Shown: piece after piece, positions 1 to 8,683 of the stretch | How the letters are laid out: each line of letters begins with the position of its first letter | Position numbering within the stretch: the stretch's first letter is position 1 | Source: Rubrivivax sp. | Lineage (GTDB): Bacteria > Pseudomonadota > Gammaproteobacteria > Burkholderiales > Burkholderiaceae | Assembly (NCBI GenBank): GCA_016790225.1 | Contig: JAEUOZ010000038.1 | Span: forward strand, 1-64,000 | Reading direction: 5' to 3' | Length of the DNA stretch: 64,000 nucleotides | Notes under the pieces: model-generated | Seen by the model: the letters and a program-made list of their open reading frames with translations, nothing else | Database searches by the model: none | What the model was told of the DNA's origin: nothing | Program-made: the position numbers and the translations under genes

Positions 1-72
1 GTTTATGTCAACTTGACCAGGGTCTCAGCAGAGGGGAATCCCGTCGCGACGCGCCAGCACGCTGCCGGCCTT

Positions 73-465
73 TCAGCCGACCGCGTCTTGTCGCAGGGTT
101 GCATAGCGGTCAAGGAAGGAGAAATCGCTCACGACCGCGTCACCAAACCAGAACCTGCGCTCGTCGGGCGTGCTGCCGTTTCCCCGACCTGAGCCGTAGA
201 GCGATGACGCCAAGACTGCCCGAGCAAACTCAGCCATCTTCCGCAGCTTGGCATCGGACTGAGTCACAAACCCCAATGGCACGTTGTATCGATCGGCGCT
301 GGGTACCGCCCACTGATACGCCGCTGCGCCGAAGATGCCAGGGACCAGCAAGACCTCGATACACTCTTGCGCGGGTCTGGTATGCGCGTGAACGCTACTC
401 CTGCGCGCGACTGTGAAACTTGGCGACCGTGACCCATGACCTCTCCCGCTGCAGGCGAAACCCAC
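73..465 (-). CDS. hypothetical protein, possibly a remnant
   Basis: I do not recognise this protein (130 aa from a GTG at 465). Its C-terminal two thirds looks like real coding sequence: hydrophobic segments such as EVLLVPGIFGAAAYQW are followed by a mixed polar region ending near FSFLDRYATLRQDAVG. The first 30 residues are Arg/Ser/Gly-rich and look non-coding, so the true start is uncertain or the gene has lost its 5' end. It lies at the left edge of the window, divergent from the first metal-efflux cluster. No domain, signal peptide or convincing ribosome binding site is visible. It could also be a spurious frame. Confidence 0.35.
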   Translation of the reverse strand: MGFACSGRGHGSRSPSFTVARRSSVHAHTRPAQECIEVLLVPGIFGAAAYQWAVPSADRYNVPLGFVTQSDAKLRKMAEFARAVLASSLYGSGRGNGSTPDERRFWFGDAVVSDFSFLDRYATLRQDAVG

Positions 466-508
466 AGTCTCCGCCGGCCGGAACCTGCTTCAGTACACTG
501 CCGCCTTT

Positions 509-862
509 ATGGGTCGTTCCGCCGTCCTCCTCGTCATGCTGTTTGCCATGTTTTGGCAAACGGTGTCCGTGGCGCGCGCGGGCTCGACGACGAACGCCCT
601 GGCCGACGTGGAGCATGCTTCGCTGCATTGGCAGGAAGAAGGCCACCACCACCATGATGATGGGTCCTACCACCTGGACGACTCGATCGCTTCGGCGCAG
701 CACGTCATCAGCGATCATCTGAGTGCAACGGTTGCGCTCGTGGTCACGGCCTCACACGACTTCCCGCCCCTGGGTTCGGCCGCTCCTGGTAGCCTTCACG
801 AGACCCTCGTGCCCAACCCCACCCTTGACGGCCCGCTCAGGCCACCTCGGTCCCGCTCCTGA
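509..862 (+). CDS. CzcI-like periplasmic metal-resistance protein
   Basis: This is a small exported protein of 117 aa that opens an RND metal-efflux cluster. An N-terminal signal peptide (residues 1-24, ending VSVARA) is followed by a His-rich stretch (HHHHDDGSYHLDD, about residues 49-61) suited to divalent-metal binding. The C-terminus, DGPLRPPR, resembles the proline-rich end of CzcI-type proteins, which lie at the same position upstream of czcC and are thought to modulate czc expression or bind metal in the periplasm. Family membership rests on position, size, the His cluster and the C-terminal motif; overall sequence identity looks low. A second protein of the same style opens the next efflux cluster at 8129. 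Confidence 0.6.
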   Translation: MGRSAVLLVMLFAMFWQTVSVARAGSTTNALADVEHASLHWQEEGHHHHDDGSYHLDDSIASAQHVISDHLSATVALVVTASHDFPPLGSAAPGSLHETLVPNPTLDGPLRPPRSRS

Positions 863-876
863 CCCGCCTTCGCGGC

Positions 877-898
877 GGGCGTCCACCCATGGACGCCC
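877..898 (+). promoter_or_regulatory. GC-rich perfect hairpin after the CzcI-like gene
   Basis: A perfect 9-bp inverted repeat, GGGCGTCCA-ccca-TGGACGCCC, begins 14 nt after the stop codon of the CzcI-like gene and about 100 nt before the czcC-like start. A smaller UUCG-type hairpin (CCCGCC-TTCG...GGCGGG) overlaps its left side. No T-run follows, so this is not a classic terminator. It could attenuate transcription or protect mRNA ends. Confidence 0.4.
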
Positions 899-997
899 GG
901 CCCGCCGCACCGGCACCCCACGCAGGTCTGAATCCGCCCCTGGCGAGATCCGAACTTGCGTCCAGCCGGTTTCGGCTGTTGAAACGTCAGGAGCATC

Positions 998-2275
998 GTG
1001 AAGTCTTTCATCTGGCTGTCTGCCTGCGCGATCGCGGGCGGCATGGCTGGCGGCCCCGCGTGGGCCCAACCGGCCACATCACCCGGCGCCGCCCAGGCCC
1101 CCCTCTCAGCGACGGCCGGCTCGTCCGCCGGAAGCGTCACGCTTCGATCAGCCTTGGACGCCGCCTGGCAACGCGCCGTTGCCGCACGCGAGAGCGAGGG
1201 CCAGCGGCGCCGCGCGGATGCAGACCGCGCCGCAGCGGGCAGCTTCTGGGCTGCACCTCCATCGATCGAGTTGAGCCACCGCAACGATCGCCTTCAGAGC
1301 AACGCCGGCAGGCGCGAGATCGAAGTCGGTGTCGCCGTTCCCCTGTGGCTGCCTGGCCAGCGGGCAGCCCGCTCGGGCACCGCCGAAGCTGCGGCGGCGC
1401 AGGCGCTGGCCGCCGAGCAGGTGGCCCGCCTGCGCCTAGCCGGTGAACTCCGCGAAGCCGCGTGGCAGCTGGCCGCATTGCAGGCCGAGGCTGCCCAGGC
1501 AGACGCCCTGGCCCAGGCACTGAAGCAACTCGCCGACGATGTCGAGCGCCGAGTGCGCGCCGGCGATCTGGCGCGAGCCGACGCCCTGGCGGCCCAGGCC
1601 GAGCGGCTGGCGGCCTCCGCCCTGCAGTCCGACGTGGCCCAACGTCTGCAAGCCGCACGCGGCCGCTGGGCGCTGCTCACGGGCCTGACCGTGGCGCCCG
1701 TTTTGACCGCAGAGGCAGTCACCGACGGGGTCCCTGCATCGGCAACGGCCCACCCGGAACTGCAACTCGCCACACAGTCCACGGAACTGGCACGCAAGCG
1801 CGTGGACCTGATGCGCCACTCGCGCCGCGACGCGCCCGAATTGACCGTCGGCGTGCGGCAGGACACGCCCGGCCGGGCCGAAGCCTCCCAGGGCAGCCTG
1901 GTCGTCGGCCTTCGCCTGCCCTTCGGCACCGACGATCGAAACCGGCCGCTGGAAGCCGCTGCACTCTCTGAGCTGGACGTGGCCGAGACCCACGAGCAAC
2001 GCCTGCGTGAGCGCCTGGACAGCGACATCGCTGCCGCACGCGACGCGCAGCGGGCTGCCGAGGCGCAACTCGAAGCCGAGACCGCCCGCGCACGCCTGCT
2101 GCGTGAACGCGCGAGCCTGATCGACAAGTCCTTCCGCGCCGGCGAAACGTCGCTGCCGGACCAATTGCGCGCGCTCGCCGCCGCCGGGCAGGCCGACAAC
2201 GCCGTCGCCCGCCAGACTGCCGCGCTGGGCCTCGCCCGCGCCCGACTCCAACAAACCCTCGGACTCCTGCCATGA
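998..2275 (+). CDS. czcC: CzcC-like outer membrane factor of RND efflux (TolC family)
   Basis: This 425-aa outer-membrane channel belongs to the tripartite heavy-metal efflux type. A signal peptide ends at PAWAQ (about residue 24). The remainder is Ala/Leu/Arg-rich amphipathic helix typical of the duplicated outer-membrane-efflux repeats (AEAAAAQALAAEQVARLRLAGELREAA and later LDSDIAAARDAQRAAEAQLEAE regions), with the conserved FPLG-like turn seen as LRLPFG near the middle. Length matches CzcC/CusC homologues. The stop overlaps the next start by 4 nt, indicating translational coupling with the His-rich protein. The substrate is inferred only from the cluster. Confidence 0.85.
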   Translation: MKSFIWLSACAIAGGMAGGPAWAQPATSPGAAQAPLSATAGSSAGSVTLRSALDAAWQRAVAARESEGQRRRADADRAAAGSFWAAPPSIELSHRNDRLQSNAGRREIEVGVAVPLWLPGQRAARSGTAEAAAAQALAAEQVARLRLAGELREAAWQLAALQAEAAQADALAQALKQLADDVERRVRAGDLARADALAAQAERLAASALQSDVAQRLQAARGRWALLTGLTVAPVLTAEAVTDGVPASATAHPELQLATQSTELARKRVDLMRHSRRDAPELTVGVRQDTPGRAEASQGSLVVGLRLPFGTDDRNRPLEAAALSELDVAETHEQRLRERLDSDIAAARDAQRAAEAQLEAETARARLLRERASLIDKSFRAGETSLPDQLRALAAAGQADNAVARQTAALGLARARLQQTLGLLP

Positions 2276-2943
2276 ACCTCACGATCAAGCGCTGCCATCC
2301 GCAGCACCTGCTGGCTGCAGCCGCCACGACGCTGCTGCTCGCCGCGAACCCCTCCGCCCTGGCCGCACCCGGCGCCCACGGCCCCAATGGCGAGCACCTG
2401 GACGGCCCCACCACGATGCGTGCCGCATCGGCCCTGCCGCGGGTCGAAGCCAAGTCGGAAACCTTCGAACTGGTCGCCGAACTGCGCGCCAGCGAATTGG
2501 CCATCGTGGTCGACCGCTTTGCCACCAACGAACCCGTGCTGGGTGCGAAGCTCGAAATCGAGAGCGGCACGCTCAAGGCCGTGGCCGCGTTCCGCGCCGA
2601 GCAAGGCGACTACGTAGTCGCCGACGCGGCCATGCTGAAGGCACTGGCTGCGCCCGGCGAACACGGCATCGTCTTCACGCTGGTGGCGGGCAAGGACAGC
2701 GACCTTCTCGACGGCACGCTGGTGAACGCCGCGGGCCGCGCTGTCGCCACCGCCGCGAAGAACGAACACGGACACGCCCACGGCACCGACGACCACGGCC
2801 ATGGGCATGGTGATGCGCATGCTCACGAACTGGAACGCGCCGCCTGGATCGGCGCCGGTGTCGCGGCTCTGGGTCTGATCGGTGGCATCGCCTGGTGGCG
2901 CCAGCGCCGTCGCGACACGGGCAAGCTGCAGGGGGGCCTGTGA
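2272..2943 (+). CDS. exported, membrane-anchored His-rich protein of the efflux cluster
   Basis: This 223-aa protein is not a named family that I recognise. It has a signal peptide (residues 1-31, ending SALA), then the segment [13 protein letters not shown], a soluble domain of about 120 residues, a His-rich stretch (HGHAHGTDDHGHGHGDAHAH, about 165-184), a single transmembrane helix (AAWIGAGVAALGLIGGIAWW) and a basic tail (RQRRRD). That predicts a periplasmic metal-binding domain anchored at its C-terminus in the inner membrane. The 13-residue segment just after the signal peptide is identical in the adaptor protein encoded next. The stop and the following start overlap (TGATG). A metal-loading partner of the adaptor is a reasonable inference. 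Confidence 0.7.
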   Translation: MNLTIKRCHPQHLLAAAATTLLLAANPSALAAPGAHGPNGEHLDGPTTMRAASALPRVEAKSETFELVAELRASELAIVVDRFATNEPVLGAKLEIESGTLKAVAAFRAEQGDYVVADAAMLKALAAPGEHGIVFTLVAGKDSDLLDGTLVNAAGRAVATAAKNEHGHAHGTDDHGHGHGDAHAHELERAAWIGAGVAALGLIGGIAWWRQRRRDTGKLQGGL

Positions 2944-4103
2944 TGACGCATCACCAAGCGACACGAAAGAGTCTGCGAGCCGCGGCCACGGTCACGGCGC
3001 TGGCCGCGAGCCTGCTCTGGCTGTCACCCGCGCTGGCCGCCCCCGGCGCGCACGGCCCCAACGGCGAACACCTCGACGCGCCCGGCGCGGCGGTCAACGC
3101 CTCGGGCCTGGCCCGCCTGCCCGATGGCAGCGTCAACGTGCCCAAGCTCGCTCAGCGGCGCATGGCCATCCGCACCGTGCTGGCCCCGGAGACGGAGGCC
3201 GCAGCCACCGTCGAGATGCCGGGCCGCGTGGTCATGGACCCGAACGCCAGCGGACGCGTGCAGGCCGTGCACGGGGGCCGCATCGAGCCCGGGCCCAAGG
3301 GCCTGCCGGTGGCGGGCCAGGCCGTGAAGCGTGGCGATGTGCTGGCGTTCGTGCGCCACCATGCCGAGCCCTATGCAATTGGTGCGCAGCAGGCCCAGCT
3401 GACCGAACTGCGGGCGCAGCGGCAACTGGCCGAGCAGCGTGTGCAGCGCCTCGAAGGCCTGGAGGGCACGGTGCCCCGCAAAGACATCGATGCAGCGCGC
3501 GTCGAGGCGACGAGCCTGGCCGAGCGCGAGCGCAGCATCGGCGGCAGCCTGGCATCCCGCGAAGCCTTGACCGCGCCGATCAGCGGCGTGATTGCGCGGG
3601 CCGACCTGGTCGTCGGCCAGGTCGTCGAACCGCGTGACGTGCTGTTCGAGGTGGTGGATCCGGCGCGCATGCTGGTCGAGGCCACCACCGCCGACGCCAG
3701 CCTGGCCGCGCGCGTGGCCGGCGCGTCGCTGCAGGGCATGCCTGAGGTGGCGCTGCGCCTGCTGGGTGCATCGCGCTCGATGCGCGACGGGGTGCTGCCG
3801 ATCACCTTCACCGTGAATGCATCCAAGCCGGGCACGGCCTTGCCACTTGCCATTGGCCAGCCGGTCACCGTGATCGCGCAATCGAAGGACCGCATCAAGG
3901 GCGTGGTGCTGCCGGCGCAGGCTGTGGTGCGCAACCCGTCCAACGAGCCCATCGTCTGGATCAAGTCCGGCGCCGAGCGCTTCATCCCGCAGCCGGTGCT
4001 GTTCCGGCCGCTGGATGCGAACACCGTGGTGGTGACGCAGGGCCTGAGCGCGGACAACCGCGTCGTGGTCCAGGGCGCACCCTTGATCGCCCAGATCCGC
4101 TGA
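2943..4103 (+). CDS. czcB: CzcB-like periplasmic adaptor (membrane fusion protein)
   Basis: This 386-aa adaptor links the RND pump to the outer-membrane channel. I start it at the ATG that overlaps the upstream stop (TGATG), which gives a clean signal peptide ending PALA. The mature N-terminus carries [13 protein letters not shown], shared with the preceding protein. Next come a lipoyl/barrel-sandwich half ([21 protein letters not shown]), a helical hairpin (about 145-205), the second lipoyl half ([20 protein letters not shown]) and beta-barrel/MP domains ([23 protein letters not shown]). The pump gene starts 13 nt after the stop. The family call is firm; the transported metal cannot be read from the sequence. 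Confidence 0.85.
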   Translation: MTHHQATRKSLRAAATVTALAASLLWLSPALAAPGAHGPNGEHLDAPGAAVNASGLARLPDGSVNVPKLAQRRMAIRTVLAPETEAAATVEMPGRVVMDPNASGRVQAVHGGRIEPGPKGLPVAGQAVKRGDVLAFVRHHAEPYAIGAQQAQLTELRAQRQLAEQRVQRLEGLEGTVPRKDIDAARVEATSLAERERSIGGSLASREALTAPISGVIARADLVVGQVVEPRDVLFEVVDPARMLVEATTADASLAARVAGASLQGMPEVALRLLGASRSMRDGVLPITFTVNASKPGTALPLAIGQPVTVIAQSKDRIKGVVLPAQAVVRNPSNEPIVWIKSGAERFIPQPVLFRPLDANTVVVTQGLSADNRVVVQGAPLIAQIR

Positions 4104-4116
4104 ACGGAAAACGATC

Positions 4117-7100
4117 ATGTTCAACTGGATCGTTCGATACAGCCTGCACAACCGCCTGTTCGTGCTGGCCGTCGCAGCACTGTTGATGGTCTATGGGGCC
4201 ATGACCGCGTGGCGCACGCCGGTCGATGTCTTCCCCGACCTCAACAAGCCGCTCATCACCGTGCTGACCGAAGCCGGTGGCATGGCGCCCGAAGAGGTGG
4301 AGCAGCTCGTCACCTTTCCGCTGGAGACCGCCCTCAACGGCATGCCCAGGGTGACCCGGGTGCGCAGCACATCGGGCGTGGGTCTGTCGCTGGTCTATGC
4401 CGAGTTCGACTGGGGCACCGACATCTACCGCAACCGCCAGCTGGTCGCGGAGCGGCTGGCCGTGGTGCGGACGCAGATGCCCGGCGACATCACGCCAGTG
4501 ATGGGGCCGGTGTCATCGATCATGGGCGAGGTGATGCTGGTTGCGCTGCCTCTCATCGCGGGTGATGGCAAGGCGCCGGTCGCCACGCCGATGCAGGCCC
4601 GCGAGTACGCCGACTTCGTGCTGCGCCCGCGCTTGTTGTCGATTCCCGGCGTGTCCCAGGTCATCCCCATCGGGGGCGAGGTGCGCACGCTGCGCGTCGC
4701 GCCCGATACCGCGCGGCTTGCGCAGTTCGGGGTTTCGCTGACCCAGGTCGAGCAAGCGCTGAAAGGCTACGCCGGCAACGCTGGTGGTGGCTTCATCGAC
4801 CTGAACAGCCGCGAGTACCTGATCCGCCACCTGGGCCGTACCAATCGCGCCGAGGACCTGGGCGGCATTGCCGTGGCCTGGAAAGACGGCCGCGCCATCC
4901 TGCTGGAACAGGTGGCCACCGTCTCCTTCGCCGCGGGCTTGAAGCGCGGCGACGCGGGCTACAACGGCCTGCCGGCGGTGGTCATCAGCGTGCAGAAGCA
5001 GCCCGATGCCGACACGGTCAAGCTCACGGCGCAGATCGAGTCGGCACTCTCCGAGCTGAAGCAAGGGCTGCCGAAGGGACTGGCCGAGCCCCGCGTGCTG
5101 TTCCGCCAGGCAGACTTCATCAAAGCCTCGATCGGCAACGTGGCCGAAGCCCTGCGCGACGGCGCCATCATGGTCGCGATCGTGCTGTTCGCCTTCCTGC
5201 TGTCGGTGCGCACGACGGTGATTTCGCTGGTTGCCATCCCGCTTTCACTGGCGGTCACGGCGCTGGTGTTCCAGTGGCTGGGTCAGTCGATCAACGTGAT
5301 GACGCTCGGCGGCCTGGCGATCGCCATCGGCGAACTGGTCGACGACGCGGTGGTCGATGTCGAGAACATCCTGCGGCGACTGAAGCAGAACAAGACGGCC
5401 GGCAACCCGCTGTCCGTGCTGGAGGTCGTTCGCAGTGCCAGTGTCGAGGTGCGCTCGGGCATCGTCTATGCCACCGTCATCGTGGTGCTGGTCTTCGTGC
5501 CGCTGTTCGCGCTGCCGGGCATCGAGGGGCGGCTCTTCACGCCGCTGGGCATTGCCTACATCGTGTCCATCCTCGCGTCGATGCTCGTCTCGATGACGGT
5601 CACGCCGGTCATGTGCTACTACATGCTGCCGACGATGAAGCGCATGGACCACGGCGACAGTCCGCTGGTCGGGTGGCTCAAGCGCCAGGACACCAAGCTC
5701 CTGACCTGGTCCTTCGGCCGTGCCAAGCTGCTGATCGGTCTGGCCGTGCTGGCGGTGGCCGGGGCTGCAGTCACGGTGCCGTTGTTCCCGCGTGCCTTCC
5801 TGCCGGCCTTCAACGAAGGTTCGCTGGTGCTGGGCCTGGTGATGCAGCCGGGCACGTCGCTGGCCGAATCCAACCGCATCGGCGCGGTCGCCGAAACGCT
5901 CATCCGCCAGGTGCCTGAGGTGACGCAGGTGGGACGCCGCACCGGGCGCGCCGAGCTCGACGAGCATGCGGAGGGCGTGCATTCGGCCGAGATCGATGTC
6001 GACCTGAAGCGCAGCGAGCGCGACCGCGAAACCATCATGGCCGACATCCGTGACCGGCTGTCGACCTTGCCGGCGCAGGCGACGATCGGCCAGCCGATCA
6101 GCCACCGGCTGGACCACCTGCTGTCGGGGGTGCGGGCACAGATCGCGGTGAAGATCTTCGGCGACGACACCGACACACTGCGCGGGCTGGCCGAACAGAT
6201 GCGCGGACAGCTCGCGGGCGTGCCGGGGCTCGTCGACCTCACCGTGGAAAAGCAGGTGCTGATCCCGCAGATCACCGTGCGCCTGGACCACCGCAAGGCG
6301 GCGCAGATGGGGCTTGCGCCGGGCGAGGCCATCCGCGTGCTGAAGGCACTGACCGATGGCGCCCACGGGGCAGACATCGTCGACGGCCCGCGCCGCTACG
6401 AGCTGGTGCTGCGCCTGCCCGACAACCAGCGCAGCCCGCAGGACCTGGCGCGCACGCTCATCGACACGCCTGCCGGCCGCATCCCGGTGTCGAGCATCGC
6501 CACGGTGGAAGAGACCGACGGACCGAACCAGATCGGCCGTGAGAACGGGCGCCGCCGCATCATCGTCTACGCCAACACCGACGGCGGCGACATGGGGCGG
6601 GTCATCAGGGACATCCGCAGCATCATCGACAAGACCCCCTTGCCACCCGGCAACTTCGTGAGCCTAGAGGGACAGTTCCAGGCCCAGGAGCAGGCCACTC
6701 GGCTGATCGCTGGCCTGTCGGTGGTGTCGCTGGCGATGATGTTCCTGGTGCTCTATTCGCGGTATCAATCCGTCGTGCTGGCCGGCATCATCATGGCCAA
6801 CATCCCGCTGGCACTGATCGGCTCGGTGGTGGCGATGTGGATCGCAGGCGTGAGCTTGTCGGTGGCGTCGATGGTGGGCTTCATCACGCTGGCGGGTATC
6901 GCCACCCGCAACGGCATCCTGAAGATCAGCCACTACATCAACCTGTGCAAGTTCGAGGGCGAGAGCTTCTCGCAATCGATGATCGTGCGCGGTTCGCTGG
7001 AACGGCTGACGCCCGTCCTGATGACGGCGCTGGTGGCGGCCTTTGCATTGACACCGCTGCTGCTGGCGGCCGACGCGCCGGGCAAGGAGATCCTGCACCC

Positions 7101-7263
7101 GGTGGCGGTGGTGATCTTCGGCGGCCTCGTGAGTTCGACCTTGCTCGACACCTTGCTCACACCAGTGCTCTTCTGGCTGTTCGGCGAGAAGGCCACCAAG
7201 CGGTTGACGCAGCCTGAGCCTGACGCGCCGCAGGGCGCTCCCGCCACCCAGGAAGCCTACTGA
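4117..7263 (+). CDS. czcA: CzcA/CusA-family heavy-metal RND efflux pump
   Basis: This is a 1048-aa inner-membrane, proton-driven heavy-metal efflux pump of full family length. It shows the N-terminal helix, the [11 protein letters not shown] porter motif, two sets of transmembrane helices and the TM4 relay region [18 protein letters not shown]. Here D409 and E416 align with CzcA D408 and E415, while the CzcA D402 position is Ala403 and extra acidic residues occur at E406, D410 and D414. The gene lies 13 nt after its adaptor and 65 nt before the small periplasmic protein. The relay pattern differs from classic Zn/Co/Cd CzcA, so the substrate is open. The symbol reflects the family only. Confidence 0.88.
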   Translation: MFNWIVRYSLHNRLFVLAVAALLMVYGAMTAWRTPVDVFPDLNKPLITVLTEAGGMAPEEVEQLVTFPLETALNGMPRVTRVRSTSGVGLSLVYAEFDWGTDIYRNRQLVAERLAVVRTQMPGDITPVMGPVSSIMGEVMLVALPLIAGDGKAPVATPMQAREYADFVLRPRLLSIPGVSQVIPIGGEVRTLRVAPDTARLAQFGVSLTQVEQALKGYAGNAGGGFIDLNSREYLIRHLGRTNRAEDLGGIAVAWKDGRAILLEQVATVSFAAGLKRGDAGYNGLPAVVISVQKQPDADTVKLTAQIESALSELKQGLPKGLAEPRVLFRQADFIKASIGNVAEALRDGAIMVAIVLFAFLLSVRTTVISLVAIPLSLAVTALVFQWLGQSINVMTLGGLAIAIGELVDDAVVDVENILRRLKQNKTAGNPLSVLEVVRSASVEVRSGIVYATVIVVLVFVPLFALPGIEGRLFTPLGIAYIVSILASMLVSMTVTPVMCYYMLPTMKRMDHGDSPLVGWLKRQDTKLLTWSFGRAKLLIGLAVLAVAGAAVTVPLFPRAFLPAFNEGSLVLGLVMQPGTSLAESNRIGAVAETLIRQVPEVTQVGRRTGRAELDEHAEGVHSAEIDVDLKRSERDRETIMADIRDRLSTLPAQATIGQPISHRLDHLLSGVRAQIAVKIFGDDTDTLRGLAEQMRGQLAGVPGLVDLTVEKQVLIPQITVRLDHRKAAQMGLAPGEAIRVLKALTDGAHGADIVDGPRRYELVLRLPDNQRSPQDLARTLIDTPAGRIPVSSIATVEETDGPNQIGRENGRRRIIVYANTDGGDMGRVIRDIRSIIDKTPLPPGNFVSLEGQFQAQEQATRLIAGLSVVSLAMMFLVLYSRYQSVVLAGIIMANIPLALIGSVVAMWIAGVSLSVASMVGFITLAGIATRNGILKISHYINLCKFEGESFSQSMIVRGSLERLTPVLMTALVAAFALTPLLLAADAPGKEILHPVAVVIFGGLVSSTLLDTLLTPVLFWLFGEKATKRLTQPEPDAPQGAPATQEAY

Positions 7264-7328
7264 GTTGAAATCAGGCTTGGCGGCGCCGCCTGTTCCAGTG
7301 CGCTGCACCCTTGAAGGAGATTGAAGTG

Positions 7329-7703
7329 ATGATGAAGAAACTGTTGACCGTGGTCGTGCTGGGACTGTCAGCCCTGTCCTTCAACACCGCGTTCGCGCAT
7401 GGCGGTGGCCCCGCCAAGCACGGCGGTGTGGTGGCGACGTCAAGCGACCTGTCGTTCGAACTGGTGGGCTCGCCGGATGGCGCCGTCATCTACGTCGAGG
7501 ACCATGGCAAGCCGATGGCGCCCACGGGCCTGAAGGGCAAGCTCACCGTGCTGAACGGCACAGAAAAGTCGGAGGCCGATCTGGTGGTGGCAGGCGACAA
7601 GCTTGAAGCCAAGGGCTTGAAGCTGGCCAAGGGCGCAAAGGCCGTCGCCACACTGGTCACACCTGCCGCGAAGGCGATCACTGTGCGGTTCACGGTGCGC
7701 TGA
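7329..7703 (+). CDS. small exported protein with HGG/KHGG motif at the end of the efflux cluster
   Basis: A 124-aa protein preceded by a strong ribosome binding site (AAGGAG at 7314-7319), which favours the ATG at 7329 over upstream TTG or GTG codons. The signal peptide (MMKKLLTVVVLGLSALSFNT...AFA) is followed directly by HGGGPAKHGGVVA, a likely metal-binding N-terminus. A compact beta-rich domain then runs to FTVR. I know of no characterised function. Position after the pump and the His-containing mature N-terminus suggest a periplasmic metal chaperone or sensor. Confidence 0.7.
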   Translation: MMKKLLTVVVLGLSALSFNTAFAHGGGPAKHGGVVATSSDLSFELVGSPDGAVIYVEDHGKPMAPTGLKGKLTVLNGTEKSEADLVVAGDKLEAKGLKLAKGAKAVATLVTPAAKAITVRFTVR

Positions 7704-7787
7704 GCCGCGGCGGCGTCGTGCCCGACGGTGCCTTCGTTTTTCGGGTGCGGCACTTTGATGCTGCACCTGGCAAATCAATTGCCCAAG

Positions 7788-7804
7788 ATCCTGTCCACCA
7801 GGAT
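7788..7804 (+). promoter_or_regulatory. candidate operator: inverted repeat before the metal-sensor gene
   Basis: A perfect inverted repeat ATCCTG-tccac-CAGGAT ends 11 nt before the ATG of the CsoR/RcnR-family gene. It lies between TTGCCC (7779-7784) and TAGGAT (7804-7809), which could serve as -35 and -10 elements with a long 19-bp spacer. Autoregulation through a palindrome in the promoter spacer is usual for such sensors. The promoter assignment is inference. Confidence 0.4.
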
Positions 7805-7815
7805 AGGATCGATAC

Positions 7816-8094
7816 ATGGTAGAAACAGCCGTCCACGTCTCGCATGATCCCGTCGCAAAGCGCCTCAAGCGTGCCCACGGTCATCTGCAGAACGTCATCA
7901 CCATGTTGTCTGAAGATCGTGCCTGCCTCGACGTGGCGCAGCAGTTGCACGCTGTCGAGCGGGCCATCGCTGCCGCGAAGAAGCAACTCATTCACGACCA
8001 CATTGATCATTGCCTTGACCAAAGCCTGGGCACCCCTGCCGGCGCATCCCGGCGGGTGCTGGGCGAGTTCAAGGCCATCACCAAGTACCTCTGA
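7816..8094 (+). CDS. metal-sensing transcriptional repressor, CsoR/RcnR family
   Basis: This 92-aa all-helical repressor has the CsoR/RcnR/FrmR (DUF156) fold. The ligand fingerprint is readable: Cys37, His62 and Cys66 form the C-x24-H-x3-C pattern of the copper sensor CsoR, and His7 and His10 could add the N-terminal ligand used by the Ni/Co sensors RcnR and DmeR. The RLKRAHGHLQNVITML segment is the conserved DNA-binding face. It lies between the two efflux clusters with its own candidate operator, so it could control either. It responds most plausibly to Cu(I), or to Ni/Co if the N-terminal His residues participate. Confidence 0.82.
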   Translation: MVETAVHVSHDPVAKRLKRAHGHLQNVITMLSEDRACLDVAQQLHAVERAIAAAKKQLIHDHIDHCLDQSLGTPAGASRRVLGEFKAITKYL

Positions 8095-8128
8095 GCCGTC
8101 TGATCTACCGCCCTGACCCGCACATTCA

Positions 8129-8605
8129 ATGACATCGTCAGTCCCGAAGCCCAGACCTCCGCGCCCCTGCAACGCGGTTGCACTGGTGCGTCTGGTGCTG
8201 AGCTGGCTGCTGGTCGCCGTGCTGGCCGTCGATCTGGTCACTTCGCCCCTGCATGCACACCGCCACGACGGAGAGTGGTCTGTCGGCGGTGCCCTTTCGG
8301 CACCCGCGGATCATCCGGGCGATGTGCTCGATGCGGACCACGACGACGTTCTCGCCCATATCGACGCCCACGAGGCAACCGGCATCTCGCACTCGATCGC
8401 GGCCTTGCGGAGTGCGGCCGAATCCACCGCCACTGAGCCTGCGCCGGACGAATCGCTGGCCACGTTTGTCGCGTGGTTGATTCCGGCGCTGTGGGCACCT
8501 GGGCCTGCGCCGGCCGTTGTCTGGCCACCAGACCGGCAAGGTGCCGGATCCAGTGTCTTCAAGAGCCTGCCGCCCCACGGCAGGGCGCCGCCCCTCCACG
8601 CCTGA
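8129..8605 (+). CDS. CzcI/DUF2946-like membrane-anchored His-containing protein
   Basis: A 158-aa protein with one N-terminal hydrophobic helix (VRLVLSWLLVAVLAVDLV, about residues 20-37), then a periplasmic region rich in His and Asp (PLHAHRHDGEW, DADHDDVLAHIDAHEATGISH). A second hydrophobic patch (FVAWLIPALWAPG) precedes a proline-rich end, SLPPHGRAPPLHA. The arrangement resembles the small DUF2946/CzcI-type proteins that precede metal RND genes, and parallels the gene at 509. It lies 34 nt after the sensor gene, so it may be co-transcribed with it. The reading frame is credible but divergent; no enzymatic motif is visible. Confidence 0.55.
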   Translation: MTSSVPKPRPPRPCNAVALVRLVLSWLLVAVLAVDLVTSPLHAHRHDGEWSVGGALSAPADHPGDVLDADHDDVLAHIDAHEATGISHSIAALRSAAESTATEPAPDESLATFVAWLIPALWAPGPAPAVVWPPDRQGAGSSVFKSLPPHGRAPPLHA

Positions 8606-8638
8606 AGCCCGCCGCAGCGCCGCCCGCGCTGCGTTTGA

Positions 8639-8661
8639 CTTGCCCCTGCCATCGGGGCAAG
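8639..8661 (+). promoter_or_regulatory. perfect hairpin between CzcI-like gene and adaptor gene
   Basis: CTTGCCCC-tgccatc-GGGGCAAG forms a perfect 8-bp stem 34 nt after the upstream stop and 22 nt before the adaptor start. It has no T-run. A hairpin in the same relative place follows the CzcI-like gene of the first cluster. Confidence 0.4.
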
Positions 8662-8683
8662 GCCTTCTGTCCGTGGAGTTCCT

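Noticed and set aside
1294..2964. Minus-strand open frame of 556 codons
   Set aside because: Antisense to the czcC-like and His-rich genes; Ser/Ala/Arg-rich shadow without motifs.
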